A stretch of 64,000 nt of DNA from Corbicula japonica (taxonomy: Eukaryota; Mollusca; Bivalvia; Venerida; Cyrenidae), in contig JAZAYU010000052.1 of assembly GCA_038501625.1 (NCBI GenBank), positions 3,253,955 through 3,317,954 on the forward strand, read 5' to 3'. Below the pieces are notes generated by a model, which was given only the letters and a program-made list of their open reading frames with translations, searched no databases and had not been told where the DNA came from. Both the position numbers and the translations under genes were made by a program. This document shows positions 1 through 15,500 of the stretch, piece by piece (position 1 is the first letter of the stretch; each line of letters begins with the position of its first letter).

Positions 1-1011
1 TATTCTCAATTGTGTTAAAACTTCACTGAAATTAATTATAACTGATTAATTTGGTGCTTGTAATGCTGGTTTTCAGATTTCCAGATATGCAAATAGTTTT
101 TTTAATATATTTTATCCTGTTTAAAAGCGTTTCGGTCTTGTGATTTGCAATGCTTAAATTAATCAAAGAAAGTTATACTTCCTGTGTAATAGAAAAGGGC
201 GACTTTATATGGTGTGAGAAATCAAATTTAATTCTGCTAATCCACTGCTTATTTAGCTGAGTTACGCATTAAATTATGCCATGATAAGCTACTGCTTGTA
301 TGCTTTATACTTTTTTCCGGTTCATACAACTCTAAAATGAAGAGGGTTATGTCAACCATTCAAACACTAACAAACTGACTTATACTCTTTGCAGCAAATC
401 ATGTTTTGTGTGTGAGTTATGTTGTTGGTTTTGAGTAGATGTTCAATAGACAAACATGCTTTTGACCAAATAATACGGCATTTTGAAACAGCCTCATAAT
501 AAAATAATAAACAAAAAACAAAATGTTTCATCTTTTTTATACTGCTAGTCGATAACTAGACAGTAGACAAATATTTTTAAAACTTATTCAGCAAAACATT
601 TACAAATTTCATATTGGTATAAAAATATATTATGTTTAGAAAAAATTCAATGTTATTTCAAAGTATACAATAAATACTGAGAATACTTTTCAAAATTTAT
701 TAATTTACCAATTCGTAATCATCGAGTAATATTTTGAAAAAAATAAATAAAATAAAACAACATTATATTTTGTAGAAGTGGGTAGGATGTTCTTTTGTTT
801 TTTAAAAGTAACTGAAACTGAAGGAGGCTTTTCCAAACTTTCAAAACTGTAGGTTATAAAAATAACTTATTTACTCATATATAATACATACTGTAACCTC
901 CAATACTTGAAGTATGCTTTAAAAACTACAACAAAAATAATGAAAGTTCTACATTTTAAGTCTGCTACATTGTATCTCCCGAGTGCATATATTTTTGTTA
1001 TTTTCCTAAAG
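1..1011. other. Upstream intron, no features seen
   Basis: AT-rich sequence before the first recognised PKD exon. I find no PKD, VWA or EGF coding exon here on either strand. Because the first exon needs a base from an earlier exon, this is intron rather than promoter. Confidence 0.5.
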
Positions 1012-1284
1012 ATTTACCACCAACTGCCAACGCCGGAAAGGATGTTGTACTTCAGCTACCTGACGACGTTGTTTTACTAGCTGGTGATAAGAGCACTGAC
1101 GATGTAGCAATCGTCAAGTACACATGGACGCAGATAGGAGGACCGAAAGTGCAAGTATCACCGTCAGATAACCCCTACTTGGAGCTGAGAAACCTCAAGG
1201 AGGGAACCTATCTCATTGAGCTGAAGGTCGAGGATGGGAAAAATCAAACAGACACTGACACTGTCACTATAACTGTACTGCCTG
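1012..1284 (+). CDS. Exon: PKD repeat 1
   Basis: 273 nt, phase 1 at both ends, between a weak acceptor (ctaaag) and donor gtaagc. It begins [10 protein letters not shown] and shows the PKD pattern: a STDD segment, YTWTQ (the WDFGD-like strand), and a closing run of DTDTVTITV. It is the first exon seen; the preceding exon must supply one base of the first codon. The upstream exon and the start of the protein lie outside the window. Confidence 0.85.
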
Positions 1285-3471
1285 GTAAGCAATGTGACGT
1301 ATATTAAAGTATTTTTACACTAAATACAAGTTCTGCTATAGAATCACGAACATATTAAGTTTTCGCGTAATTCGCGGTCAGGAAAAAACGCGACCTCAAG
1401 TTCTTTGCGAAATTTAATGATGTCGAATCTTTCTTGTGAACATGAACATTAAATATATGAATACATGTTCACGCGAAACTGTTATTTGCAGCTTCTGCAT
1501 GAAAATATTTTTCGCGGAATTAAATAATACCACCTGTCATAGTTATCCGTCCAGAGGTATCAATTTGGGATATGGTCAGTAGTAATGAGTAATGAGAGGA
1601 TGTTCATTTTACAGAACCCGACTTACCACCTGTCGCCAACGCTGGTCCTGACAAGACAATTCAGTTACCGGAAGACAGTGTAGAGCTCAGCGGTGCTAAG
1701 AGTACGGATGACAAAGGCATCGTTTCCTACGAGTGGGAGTTAACCTCTCCAAGGGACAGAACTGTTGTTCTTAGGGGAACTAACTCTGTAACGCTCAATG
1801 TAGATAATCTGAAAGAAGGAGATTATACTTTTACACTGAGTGTTAGAGATAAGAAAGGACAGCTCGATACTGACACAGCGACAGTTAAAGTTTTGGCTGG
1901 TATAAGTTTGCTTCCTCATAAACTGAATCGAACTTTTATGATAACGCAGAGAATTCCAGTCGACTACAACACAAATTTAATATGCTTCCTAACAAATAAT
2001 GTTGTATAAGATGTATTCACATATCAAACAAAAAAATTTTTTGTGATTAAACAGCCTTGTGTTACATGATAATGCTTTTCAAAAAAAATATGTTCAATAT
2101 TTTTATTTGAAAACTCGCCCTCAATAAAAAGTAATAAAAACCCGTGCAGGAAAATTTCATTTATGTTTAAGCTTTAAAGCGACTATTGATATTGAACAAA
2201 GAAATCTAATGAAATTTTTAATTGTATGGAAAAAGCATACATACACAGCTGTATAGCAGTTTTAATATTCAGGGATTTCATAACAAGACTTATTCAAGTT
2301 TATCCCTTTAAACCGCAAATCAGCCATTTAGCAAAACAATATGTTCGAAATATGTTTAGACATCTTTATCATTTATTATTTTAAATTGCAAACAAAAACA
2401 ATTCTATTGTAACTCACTCACCTTTGCTTTATCCTTCAGCTCGTGACCTACCTCCTGTTGCAAATGCTGGTAGGGACTATGAACTTCAGCTTCCCACTAA
2501 CAGTGTCACACTTGATGGCAGCAAAAGTACAGACGACATAGGAGTCGTCTCATATGCATGGACAATGGTTTCCGGAGACAGCCGGAAAGTTACGATGTCT
2601 GGCACCAATGGTCCGATGTTGAGACTAGATAATCTAGCCGAAGGCGATTATGTTTTCAGACTTGTTGTCAATGATAAACTTCGTCAGACTTCTTCAGATG
2701 AGGCTAAAGTTTCCGTCAAACGAGGTATGAATCGAGTTTTATCTCAGACTTTATGTACCAATAGTAAACCAGCATTTTATTATGATTTTCCACTGCTTTC
2801 TTGTTTATGTTTGCTATGGGGAATGAATTTATTTTCATACATAATTGTGTCTTTCTGTGATAGCTGTTATCTTTCCAGTGCATTTCCTCATTCTGCAGTT
2901 GATATTTTGTTATATTAGCTGTTGATTTAATTTTTTTATAATAATTCTTTATGGTGTAATTGCAGCGGTCAGAACATCCGGATATGACGTAATATTTATC
3001 CTCGATTCTTCGGTAGCACCAAATCATTTCCGTTGGATGACAGAATATGCGCGCGCAATGGTCAGAGAAATGAGCATTGATGACGAAGAGTTTAGGTAAA
3101 CCGTGTCCAAATGATGTGTCATTAAAACCAACTACTTTTGCAAAATAGTTTCACCCGTCAAAGTGATGTTAATAATATTTAATTGCCAATCTAAACAGTG
3201 AATTGTAAGTATTATGCAGTTAAGTTATTTTAATTGGAATTGTGGAGTGGCTGTGTTTTCTAGACGTTGTTTGTCCTTATATTTGTTGCCAACTTGCTTT
3301 TAATTATAATGACATTGTTGTCTAAACTTGTGTACAAAATGCAAGTGTCGATCATTTAAAGAAAAAAGAATATCATCGTTATAGTCTTTTCATTGTAGGC
3401 CTTCAAAACGGAGTTTTCCTTCAAACAATAAACTCTTCTTCTTTTTCTTCTTCTTCTTCTTCTTCTTCTTC

Positions 3472-3502
<31 letters not shown>

Positions 3503-6500
3503 CTTTTTAGACATTTGTAGTGTAGATATTTGTGGAAATAAACATCGATTACATAAAATTTTAACTTTTAATATATGAAATCGTTGATTTCTTTAAAAGT
3601 GAAATATACTTATCAGGAATAGCCAGTCAGAAAATATCGAGAAACGAATGCTTAGGTTTATAATCTGATAATCCGATAAATTTCAAAAGGGACCGAACTA
3701 ACAGTTGACAAAAATGAGAAAATTAGGAGACCCACACTCAGAAAACATAGCCTCTCAACCGCCAAAACGTCAAAAAAGCAGATAGGAAGAAATACTGTTT
3801 GTCATGATGAATAGTAGTAATACACAATACAAAAAAAAATATATTTTGTTATAAGGGTCGGCTACTTGATCTATAGCAACGGAGCATACAGACAGTTCGA
3901 TTTGAGCGACCACACTACAAAGGCTGATGTGTTATCTGCAGTTGACAAGGTAATACAGCTTTTTTGAGTATACATGTATTCGTATGATCGATTACCGCTG
4001 GATCTGTTCTTTATGCTTCGAAACTTTTATAATTATAAAACGCAATGCTTTTTCAGAATAAAACAGTATGTACTCGTATCTTTGAAGTTCGTCATTGAGG
4101 GGCTTTCTAAAAACAGATTTTTTACCGTTTCATAAGATCTTAATGTAAGGAAATATGTAAAACCAAATATATACATTTTATAATGTATATTAACAAGACT
4201 TGTCAATACGGATAAAGTTTGCCACATTTAATCCTTATTTGGGTGCTTCTCAAGGAAAGATTTTCGGATCATTAAGGTTCGCACACGTTTCTTTATTTTG
4301 TTCATAGCATGCGAGCGTCAAGCTGTCAAGGACACGACCGTCGTCTTCGAGCATTTTAACTGACAACTTTAAACATTCGTCCAGGGAACAAAAATATCAA
4401 ATATCTTAATTGTTTACTTCAAATATTTACTAGCTGGCTATTGTCCAGGAAACACAGACATCAAGCATTTTAAATTAATTGTTTACTTGGAACATTTTCA
4501 GGTTGGCTATCGTCCGGGAAACAAGAACACAGCTTCAGCTTTCAAGTTTGTTCGCAAGCAAATGTTTACACCAAGCAAGGGCGACCGAGACTTTGCTAAG
4601 AACTATGTTATCCATCTTACTGGTGGTGACCCGAGCATAAATCCGTTTGAATCAGCATTAGAGGCTTGTCAGATGCAGGTAACAGTTGATGCCTAATCAT
4701 TTTACGACCTTAAACAACGTCATGCTTAATCGGCTGACTCTCATCAGTGATGTAATTCTGCACTGCATCACAAACCTCGTATTTCAATATACATTTTTAA
4801 TCTTATGAGGTCTTAACCAGTTTAGATTGCCAAAGAATTTAATTTGAACGATACAATATGAAATATATGCAGACTCAGTTTGTTTGAGTTTTGTTCATCT
4901 ATTAGGTAGTAACGCAAACGCATTTTATGGCAAACGCCGTCTGTGCCGGATCGAGCTGAACGTCATATAAACTCTGGTAAAACAGATTTTGAATAAAGCA
5001 GCTGCTCGTTCAAGCTAAACCTAATCACCAGAATGACTTATCTACTTTCTATGATAATGGAACAGTGACATATTAACAGCAAGATGGCAAGATGTTACAT
5101 TTAGCGTATTTTTGATCCCGTTTTATTTGATGTATGAAGTATCAGTCTTTGAGAAAATCTCAGTGTGTTGTTTTCTAGAACGAAGGTGTTGGTATGTTCG
5201 CTGTCGGATTTGGTGAGGTTTCCGATAGGTCAGAGCTAGATGCTCACTCCTCGTTACCTACCTCAGACTACGAACTGATAGTAGGATCTGAACGTGATAT
5301 CGGAGAACAACCAGGTTTAATGTTGTACCAGCTTAAACGAGGTAAGTTTATCAGTGAGATTTTCACTGTTTCCTAAAGCCTTTCTTCTTAACAGCGAGAT
5401 ATATAAAAAGATAATTCAAGTATGCCTATTTACTGTCACTCACATTTGATTGAAATTCTGCATGACTTGAACTTAGCATATTACCGTCAAATGAGGTAAT
5501 TAAAAAAATAACTACACTGAAGTGTAGATAAAAGAAATCAGAGCACCATTTTAACAGATATGTTTACTTGATGCTGATAATCAAATACTTAATGGTATAA
5601 ACTAATTCAAACAGTGCCCAAGGTTATAAAGCTGAGCATGGAAACCAGTCTCAAATCTCAAGCATCTGATTGGCTGAAATGGCGACTGGTCGCCATTTCA
5701 GCCAATCAGATGCTTGAGATTTGAGACTGGTTTCCAATCTCAGTTTTATAACCTTCAACCCAGATCCATCGTACTTGGGATTAAGATCACAACAAACTGT
5801 GCTCCATTTTACTTTGACTTTTGCTGGAAACAACTACGACCCACTTTCCTATTGTATTTCAAGGTACACCAAGACCATCACCATGTCCAGTTCCAACAAC
5901 AACTCAGAGACCTATTGGACCAATAAGTAAGTATAATTTCTAGGTTACGATCTTTCGTTCTTTAAGAACCAGTCAAAGTAAAAATGCTCGTTAAGCAGTT
6001 ATTAAATTCGCCCATAACAAAGGCGCATAGCGCTTCGAATGAGTAATATGGCTTTCTCTGGTCTCATCTGGACACAAGAGCTCTGGAATATATGTGCCCA
6101 GTTTTGTTAATTTTTAATAAAATTGTCCGCCACGCAAAATGTCTCTTCAGAAAAAACGATGAAGTTAAGCGATCTTGTTTGCTTTGCATTACAAGGAAAT
6201 AAAAATCTAATGCTGTCAAATTTGGATTGTACCCTGAAATCGAATATAATAATTTTCTTTCTTAAGTTACCAAAATATGAAAGTGTCAGAAATATCAACG
6301 ACGAAATATTTTCACAAAATGGTATCTATGCCCTTGCCTTAATCATATTACATATAACAATATTGTTAAAGTACTTAATTTTAAACGATCCCGAACGATG
6401 ATGCGTATTAGTTGTAATATGATGTAAACAGAAACTCTGTTGCAGTATGTTTATAGCTGATCACGTGATCGTGAAACCATCTTTGTGATTGTTTGAATTC

Positions 6501-9500
6501 TATAAATTCACATTTGGGGCGCGTCACGGGAAAAGGTACCTTCGGACAGTTGACGTCAATCCTTGAAATGATGTCATAAATTTGAGCAGACGACATTATT
6601 TATTATGCATTGCGCGGTAAAAATACCATTTTATTGTCGAAATGTGTAACACAATCACATTTAAGTTAAAAGAAATTGATTTATATTTGTAAGTTTTTTT
6701 TTCTAAATTTAGTGAAAACTAAAATATCACTAAAATGACCGAAGGTACCTTTTCCCGTGACGCACCCCATTTGATAAGTGATTTAACTTCTAAAATAGCT
6801 ATGATGGATCTCTATTAACAGATGATTTTAACTTTTCATGTTCAGAATGCACTTCGTCCGGAGATGTCATTTTCATTCTTGATTCAAGCGGATCTGTAGG
6901 ACAAGATAACTTCTATCGTGTATTGAATTTCACTTATACTACCGTCGATGGGTTGGATATTGATAATGGCAGGTTCCGCATCGGTGTCACCACATTTAGT
7001 GATACCTCCAGACTGGACTTTAACCTCAATGAATTCTCTACGAAAAGGGATATCGAGCAAGCATTATCTCAGGTAAGTTAACTTAATGTTAAATTTTGGA
7101 AATTTAATTTCTGTTTTAGTTCTGTTTACTTGTCTGCTGGAAATGGTACTGTACTAGAATCTAACTTGTATTGACCACTTAAGGAATTTAAATCTCCGAC
7201 TGAAAAATGTCATATATTACTCCTAGCAGCATTGAATTAAAATTATATGAACGTTTGTGCTGAAGTTCAACCGATATTGAATCTCATTTAGGTACTTGAC
7301 ATCGGTAAATGTTCTGTATCAAACTTTGGTCAAAGTCAAATATTATACTCATGAAACTGATTGTTAAGGCCCTATTCGTGTTGCAAAAAATAAGCCTATG
7401 TGCCACAATAAAAATACATATTTGCTGATTGCTGTCACATTTATTAAAAGGCAAACGTAAATTTAGAAGTGAAGGTATTTTGAATTAAGGCCGATTCATG
7501 CAATGTTTTTTTAGAAACAAATGATTTTTGTATTTGTACAAACAAGACAATATAATATGTTTCATTTTCCCCTATAGCATGTGTTTGATATTATTTGTTT
7601 ATTTTTTGTATTTTGTTTATTATTGTGCGTATGTTTTCCCTGACACTCATGAACATTCCGTATACCGGTATAACTTTGAAATAAGCGGTTACTTTTGAGT
7701 TTATACCATTTGTTTCAGATACAGTTACCGCTTAAAATAGCAAAAACGTGACAACTTCTTGTTGAAGATTATGTCAGAAAATTCTTGCATACTACTGTAG
7801 AAAGGTGTTCCGTGTTTTTATCGGTGCTGGAAAAGTCATCTTACAAAGACGAGTCGTTCGCTGTAACTTATTTTACAGTTATAAATGAGAAATAAATTAC
7901 TCCGCTACAGTAATTTTAAAACGAGGTCGGAAAAAAACAAATAAAATGGAATTTGTTTAAATGTACATGATGTATGCACGAAAAAGTATCTGTCATGTAA
8001 GCTCTGGTCTGATGGAAAATCCGACATTCGGGAAAGGGCAGTAACTCCGTAGTTACCAAGTTACCGTTCCACCGGGATGGATGCTTCTATCCGAAACTCG
8101 CTTACGTAAAATTATAAATATTACGCACAGTAAGATGTAATCATAGTTTTATTTTTATATTTCTGTCTTCAACAATAAAACACTGTTAGATCTATCTTCC
8201 TTTACCGTAGTAATCTTTTGATATAATTCTATTTTGTTGTTATGTATGTATATATAACCCCTTTTGATAGAATAATTATTTCTATTTATGTTGCAGAGGG
8301 TAGGTTATTATTTCCTTTTTTGTTTCACTGTTGCATGAACATTGAAAGTTGCACATTTGTTCTGTGCCCAAGGTTATAAAACTGAGCATGGAAACCAGTA
8401 TCAAATCTCAAGCATCTGATTGGCTGAAATGGCGACCAGTCGCCATTTCAGACAATCAGATCCTTGAGATTTGAGACTGGTTTCCAATCTCCGCTTTGGA
8501 ACCTTCAGCCTAGGTGATTTACGTGTAAAAGGGAGACAGACTGGATCAGTTAGATAAGTATATACCAGTTGAGGGTATAGATTGGTTGCCGGTGTCATGT
8601 AATGAAGTCCAGAATTATCATGATTATCCGTGAATGGTGGGGAGGGGGTTGCCCGGCTAGCTCATTCCGTCTGAAAAAAATTAATATTTTGAAAAGCATA
8701 GTTTTCCTACAGTTAAATTGGCCTTAAATTTATTACGTTCTTTCACTTTGAAAATACTTATCCACTCTGTACCCTTGATGTTACTTTCACCAACTTTAGC
8801 TAAATACTCGGATTTTGCGCTGAATGAATTGTCGTATTTGGAAATTTGATGATTTTAGCGCGCATATTAGGTGCATATGACTTACTTTTTACAGTTGTAA
8901 CTTTCAAAATCATGTATGTCACTCATTGTAACCGGATATTTTAATCAATTAATAAAACACATAAGGTGTATGTGATTGACCTTCCACAGTTGTAACTTTC
9001 AAAAACATGTATGCCAAACATTGTAATAGAATATTTTAATCAGTGTATAAAAGTATCTGCAAGAACACTCTTAAACGGATAAGCTACCCATTTATAAACA
9101 TATCGGTGTATCACCTTGAATGTTCTGTTTGCACTTAAACATTTTAGAGACACCTGTTTCAAAGGACCTGTAAAGGTGGATTATCAATATTCAGTCTTTT
9201 ACATATTAAAAATAATTGTTAATAATGTATATTTTAAAAAAGTAAGCTTTCCTAATGGTGTTAATAGAGACGGTTATAACAAAACATACACACAACCAGG
9301 TTGATTAAAATTTTAATCGGGGTTATCGCTTTCACCGGTTGAGTTAATGTCATGATTAATGAGGTATTGTATACATAAAACTCGTGTTTGGACTCAAATA
9401 TGGGGTACACCTTCAATGTTTGAAAAACAGTCTTAATTACGTTTTCAAAGTTTTGCAAAATGCCTATAGTGAACAATTGAATTATGATTACCCACCTTTA

Positions 9501-12500
9501 CTTGGTCCTTGTTGATTGCTCATTCATTTACAGCTTGTTATATTTGGCTCTGGGCTGCCTAGATATACGTCGTATAACCGTTCAAAAGATAAAAGATAAA
9601 AATCAATCACAACTTTCGCAAATACACATTTCGTCAAATTAAAGAAATATTCAGTTATTTAAGCAATTGAGGAAAATGTTTTAAACAGTCCTTACAATAG
9701 AGTAACATATAATGTAACGACTTTAAGATTTATTTTCACGGAACTAGTTTCTTGCTAATGGTGAATTGGTCTTATTGTTGGGTAAATGAGTTTAGTTTAA
9801 ATGCCAGTATTTTTTTAAAGGGCTTTTGCTCAGAAAAAGACCTTTTTGCATGACCTGCATGTCCGCTACATGTAATACTAATTTAAATTTGTTTCTTACT
9901 TAACTAACTTACATTATTATATATTTTCTTCTATGCTAAATAGAATAACACGTAATTTAAATAGTTTACATTGTGTATTTATGTTTATTTTGTTTATAGA
10001 AATTTAGAAATAAGTGATTTTATCATATACTTTACAGCTTATTAACTTGATTATAAAGAAATTGGTTTGCTTTCTATATTGTTTAATGAAAAAGCAACAA
10101 CAATTCGAATAAATAATCACCAGTCATTAAACGAATATACATCACAGGTTGTTTACATGTACGGCAATACTCATACTGCTCATGCCCTGAGGAGAGCAAG
10201 ACTGGAAATGTTTACAGAACAAGCAGGAGACAGGCCAGGTATAAAACCAAGACAATTCTTTAAATCGTTATGGTCGACGACAAATTTACTTTTAAATAAC
10301 AATAACTGACAATGTATATAATTAGGGCGGGGGGCTTCATGTAGATCTACTAGAGTTTCAGTAAATTGGTTATTTTGAGGTTGTCTTAGCGAACTTAACT
10401 GATAACTTCTGACTGTCTGGTCAAACTCGACATGAAAATTAAATATTGCTTCCCAAAATGGGGGTTCGAACAAAGAGATTGAACCCCTCTGAATCCATCC
10501 ATGTAATCACTGTATTATGAGAAAGATTACTTGTTCAGCAGCGTAATATTTTTGAAAATTTCAAGCCTAGTTCTGGCTTTTCTAATTGCCGCATTTATGT
10601 TGACTATCACAATTTAACCTCATGTTTAATACATTTGCTATTGCAAATATAAATACTATAAATACTTGTATAATACGATATACTTTGATTGCATATTTTA
10701 GATGTTCCAAACGTCATTGTGATTATAACGGACGGTCAGTCGAATGTCAATCACGAACTAACAATCCCTGAAGCAAGGCATCTCAAAGCCAGTGGCGTCA
10801 CGATCTTAACAGTTGCCGTCGGATTCACGTCGGAGACAAGCGAACTTGTAGGATTGACTTCTCCACCACTTAGCGAAAACCTTATTTACGTTGCCGACTA
10901 TGAATCTTTGGCCAAACTAAAAGACCAGCTTGTTGAACCACTATGCACAGGTAAATTTAGATAGCAATACTGTGGTATCATTATATGATATTATAGCGTG
11001 GGGTTTAATTTCCCGTATATCGCAGAAATTAAAGTGCGAGAAATCAAACTCAAGTATAATTAAATCATTGAATATCTAATCTTGTGAAAGTCATACAGGT
11101 GCGCGAATATATGCCGACTCACAAATGTCTTTTATGCCTTTTGCATAGCCTGGAGCATGCATGTTATGGGAGTAATGCCATAAAACACTATTAAGCATTA
11201 TTCAAGATGTCTGGTGCTTTAGACTATATCATGCCTTATGTTTCTTCTAGATTCTAACATGTGTAGAAACAACCCCTGCCAGAATGGAGCAGTGTGTATG
11301 GACGGTATTAGAAGCTTTGTTTGCCTCTGCCAACCCGATTTCTTCGGCGATACCTGCGGTAAACGTATGTACTTTTGATAGTATTGTTTGTTGTTGTGTC
11401 TGGTATTTGTTTATAAATACTTTGAAATTTCAAACTTGATTTTATTTTAGGAATAAATACTAGCTTATTTTCAAATATTTTTTCAAAGTAGTCAGCTATG
11501 TGTTCTGAATACCTAAATCGCATTGAAAATGTATTGGCCGTGTATCGCTTAATTGTTTGAATAACTCTCTTTCGCGATGGAAAACCAAACTTAAAACAAA
11601 GAGGAATTTTTTAATCGATATGGCGGTTTTTCTGATTGATATTCTTAACGAATTTCTTTGCGTTTCTAATGGATTTATTTCTGTTAGAATAAAAAACATT
11701 GCGACTTTAAATAATGAAATTACTTGAGAAAAATAACTGCTATTTGCCATAAAAATAGAATGAGATATTTTAAGAGCATTGTACGGACAACATTGGACCA
11801 CGTCCGAATTCCTTGACTTACTTTTGGCTAATCTTTCTTCGTTAAACAGTTTCTAAAAACAATTAATCAAAGAGCAATTTCGCCTTTAAAACACCTGGTC
11901 GTTAAATCCCAATTAAAATAAATTAAAATTAAAATAGATGGTTTGACATGATATTTCATTAATGATATATAAGGTCTACCTATTATCTGTACCACGTGTA
12001 ATTTGGATTTTATAATTGTTTTACCAAGTTACTTTTGAGCGATAATAATAACAAGATTTGTTTTGCTGAAAAAGAGTTCAAACGTATGTAAGATAGTAAA
12101 AACAAGTTACGTTTCTCTTATACTTTTATGCTTTCTGATTAAAATCCTATCATCAAAACCGGTACTCTTAAATTGTAATGGATCTGACTTCGGTGAGATT
12201 GACTTTTAGGTTGTGGTGATCCCGCCGACGTCGTCATTGTTCTTGACTCTTCCGATACCGTCGGACAATACAACTTTGGAAGACTAAAAGAATACGCGGA
12301 ACATCTGGTCAGAGAAATGAACAAGGACTCCTGCGACATTAATCTTGGTTTCATGAAATATAGTTCTGCAGCTATGGTGCAAGTAAATCTAGGTAAGAGC
12401 ACCATCTCAATTCTTCATTAAATCATATTTTTACCTTTTACTCCATATACATATGCATGGGGTTTTTAGCATGTGCGGCCAGTGTAGATCCAAACCAGCG

Positions 12501-15500
12501 GGCGCATACTTGTCATCTGATCAGGATCTGCACTGTTCACTTTTTTGGCCAGATATATCCTTGATACTCGAACGATGTAGATCCTGATCAGATGGCACAT
12601 AATTGCCGGCTGCCCTGGATCAACACTGTCCGCCCACACAATAAAGCTGCATTTATGGAGGAAAGGGTTGAAGATTTAATGGTGACATCATTGGTGCTGT
12701 TGCTTATGTCGGTTTTATGAAACATATATAATCATATTCATACTTGTTTTCGATCATACTGTAAATTATTTTACTTAACGAAATTCCGCGTTGTTTTTTT
12801 TTAAATTAATATTGCACTGAAAAAGTAATCCATCCAACATTTATATTTATCAATTATTTTGACAAAAGTGTATTTATGTTTTATTAAACAAATTGGACAG
12901 GTTTTAAACTATAAGACCCGGTTGCTCTTTTCGTTTCTCATAACGAGCAATTTTAAGATTTGCAAGATCATTCTGAATGGATGTTTATTCGCAACTATCC
13001 TCTGCGATTTCGTCAAGGTGCATCTAATTGCTGCTCTGGTGGTGTAAAATATGTTATTTTAAAAAGTATTACCGACAATACTGTGTCATATAACAAAGTA
13101 AAAGAGATATATTCCTTTCGAAGGTTTATTAATGTAACGCAATGGCTGAGAAGTTGAATTGGTTTTTGTTGTTTTTGTCGTCGTCGTTTTTTTTGCGCGT
13201 TTTTTACTTGGTGGAGTGTGCATTTTGTAGTCTTATACAAACCACAAAATAAATATTGTAGCATTTTCTGAACGTTTATTTATAGATAACCTTTATTTCA
13301 GGCATGCATACGGACACGGAGACAAACATCAGAGCGCTGGAGTCCATCTCTTACAGTCGCGGACGTGCAAATATGGCTGCCGCTTTTACAGCGCTTCGAG
13401 AACGCATGTTTAATCGCGGAGGTGGTGACAGACCGGATGCTAAAAACATCGCATATTTCCTCACTGACGGAACTAATGACGTACACGCCGAGATGGCTGA
13501 ACCGGAAGCGGAACTTGCTATCTCAGAAGGCATTAGGATCATTCCTATTGGTATCAATCTCAGGTAATTGTGTATCTTCCGTGTTTCTATGATGAACGTC
13601 GCACTAAAGACTTTTTACAGTTATGATTAGCAATACAATTTGTAAAATTAATGCGCTTAATCTGAAAACCAGAAAGTTTTGTTGCATTTTGTTCACCGCC
13701 ATATGCTTACTATCGTTTGGAATGGATCAAAATTGTACTAGTCTGTTTATTCGTGTGAATATTCAGTTCCGTTCAACACGAGGCTAGGCGGCGTGGGCAG
13801 TAATATGAATTTCCACTACTGCCCTTTAACAAGTTCAATCAAACCGAGCCTGCAATATTTTCATATGTGTCGTGTTCGGTGGCTTTCAATGTTCCCTTTT
13901 CATTTATTTATACATTATTAAAATATATTGTAGCACTTTCCGCCAAATTTTGAACACATTTTTTGCAAAGAAACAAAATACTTTTTGATTAGACTAAAAT
14001 CAACGCTGCTAAAAATACTTCTTCTGAACATAATAAGAAGCCAGTTGAGATCAATTTTATGTATTTTTTTTTTATTTATTTGTAAGGATCCTTATGTGTC
14101 ACCAATACTCCAAATTTGCAAAGTTAGGTTTTTCGGCATTCGACGACATTGATTATGTGCCTTGTGTCAAATATACGTACAGTTCAGTATTTGAGAGCAA
14201 AGTATTTCGAACAACATAATTTTGTTTAGTTGTACTGTGTTCTAACCTGAACAGCATGGCAATGACATAAGGTTAACTGCTTTTTTTGTAAATTGCATTA
14301 ATAATGTAAATACATTAATGTTGTTTTCATTCTTTCTTGCATCGTTGGAAAAGAGGAAAGGGTAAGTCAATTTCAAGCAAACTTTATACAAATGCTACTT
14401 GATACACGAAACCAAATATGTTTCGAAGCAGTTATGTCAAGTTTTCATTCTTTTACTGCTTGGATGTGAATTTCCATTTAACCCTTTACTCCTAAGGATA
14501 AGGCTATTGTCCATGTGCGACCGGTGAAGGTCAAGATAAGCGTCACATCCGTCGAGTCTAAGCAGTATCTACATTGTTCGTGTTTTGGTTTGTTAGGTTA
14601 TTTCTGACCCCCCCCCCCCCACCACAAAAACAAATGTGTAGATCTTGATTAGACATAAAGGATGTTCCGGCTGATTTAGGTCTACACGGTTCGTACATGC
14701 GATAAAACCCGAATATTGGATTAAAATGATCAAATTGATCAAATTCTCATTTTTGCGAAATTCTCATTTGCGTGTGGTTGATGTTCTGCAGGGAAAGGTT
14801 TGAGCTGGACAATATTGCCCAGAGTCAAGGACTTCAGGTGATCGAGATCAACGACGAGCCAGGGCTTATTGAAAACACTGATGTTATACTGCGACCACTG
14901 TATGAAGGTATGGCTTGTATTGATAACTAGACACTTAAACTATCTGTATGAGGAATATAATAATGTTGCTACAGAAACGTGTAATATATTATGTTAATCA
15001 GGAATAGCAACACTAGAATACACAGCCTCCCCACTCAGCCAAAAAGCGGAGAAGAAAAGAGAGCATGGGTAAAAAATGAACAATTTTAAATAAGACACCA
15101 CAAACAATTAAAGAAACAAAGAGCCTGATGGGGCAACCGCCTCGGAACGGAAAGTGGCAAAGCATGCCACTGGGATTCAGGTTGCACCAACCTCATACGT
15201 GCCAAAACAGGTTCTCATATGAACAAAGAAGGATTTAGTAAGCAACATGTTAAAAAAAAATTGTAAAATGTGATCTCAAATGACAAAACTATTATATTTA
15301 ATTTCAATTACTATTCCATTTTTAATTATATTTAAGGATGAGTACACAGAAAAATGTATAGTTTCTTCTAGACTCTTACTAGATAATTGGTTCGTGGAAT
15401 AATTATTCTGTGCCGATTTTCATAAAAACATGGCTTTTTCATAAAAACTTCATAAGCAACGCAGTATGTGTTGCCGATTTGCACATTACAAGACCCTTAC

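Larger units (their letters stand above)
7073..10147. other. Long intron in VWA2
   Basis: Over 3 kb of AT-rich intron. It holds palindromic MITE copy 2 (8366-8508) and a 95-bp-period duplication (8892-9051). I see no other coding exon; the two flanking VWA2 exons join in frame without one. Confidence 0.6.

Noticed and set aside
13298..13592. Additional frames antisense or shifted to the VWA3 exon
   Set aside because: Shadows of the plus-strand exon 13302-13563, which carries the recognisable VWA sequence.
14608..14625. Runs of C or G (also near 21490, 21810 and 50920)
   Set aside because: Homopolymers whose length is unreliable in assembly. The 21490/21810 pair is explained by the two arms of the foldback.
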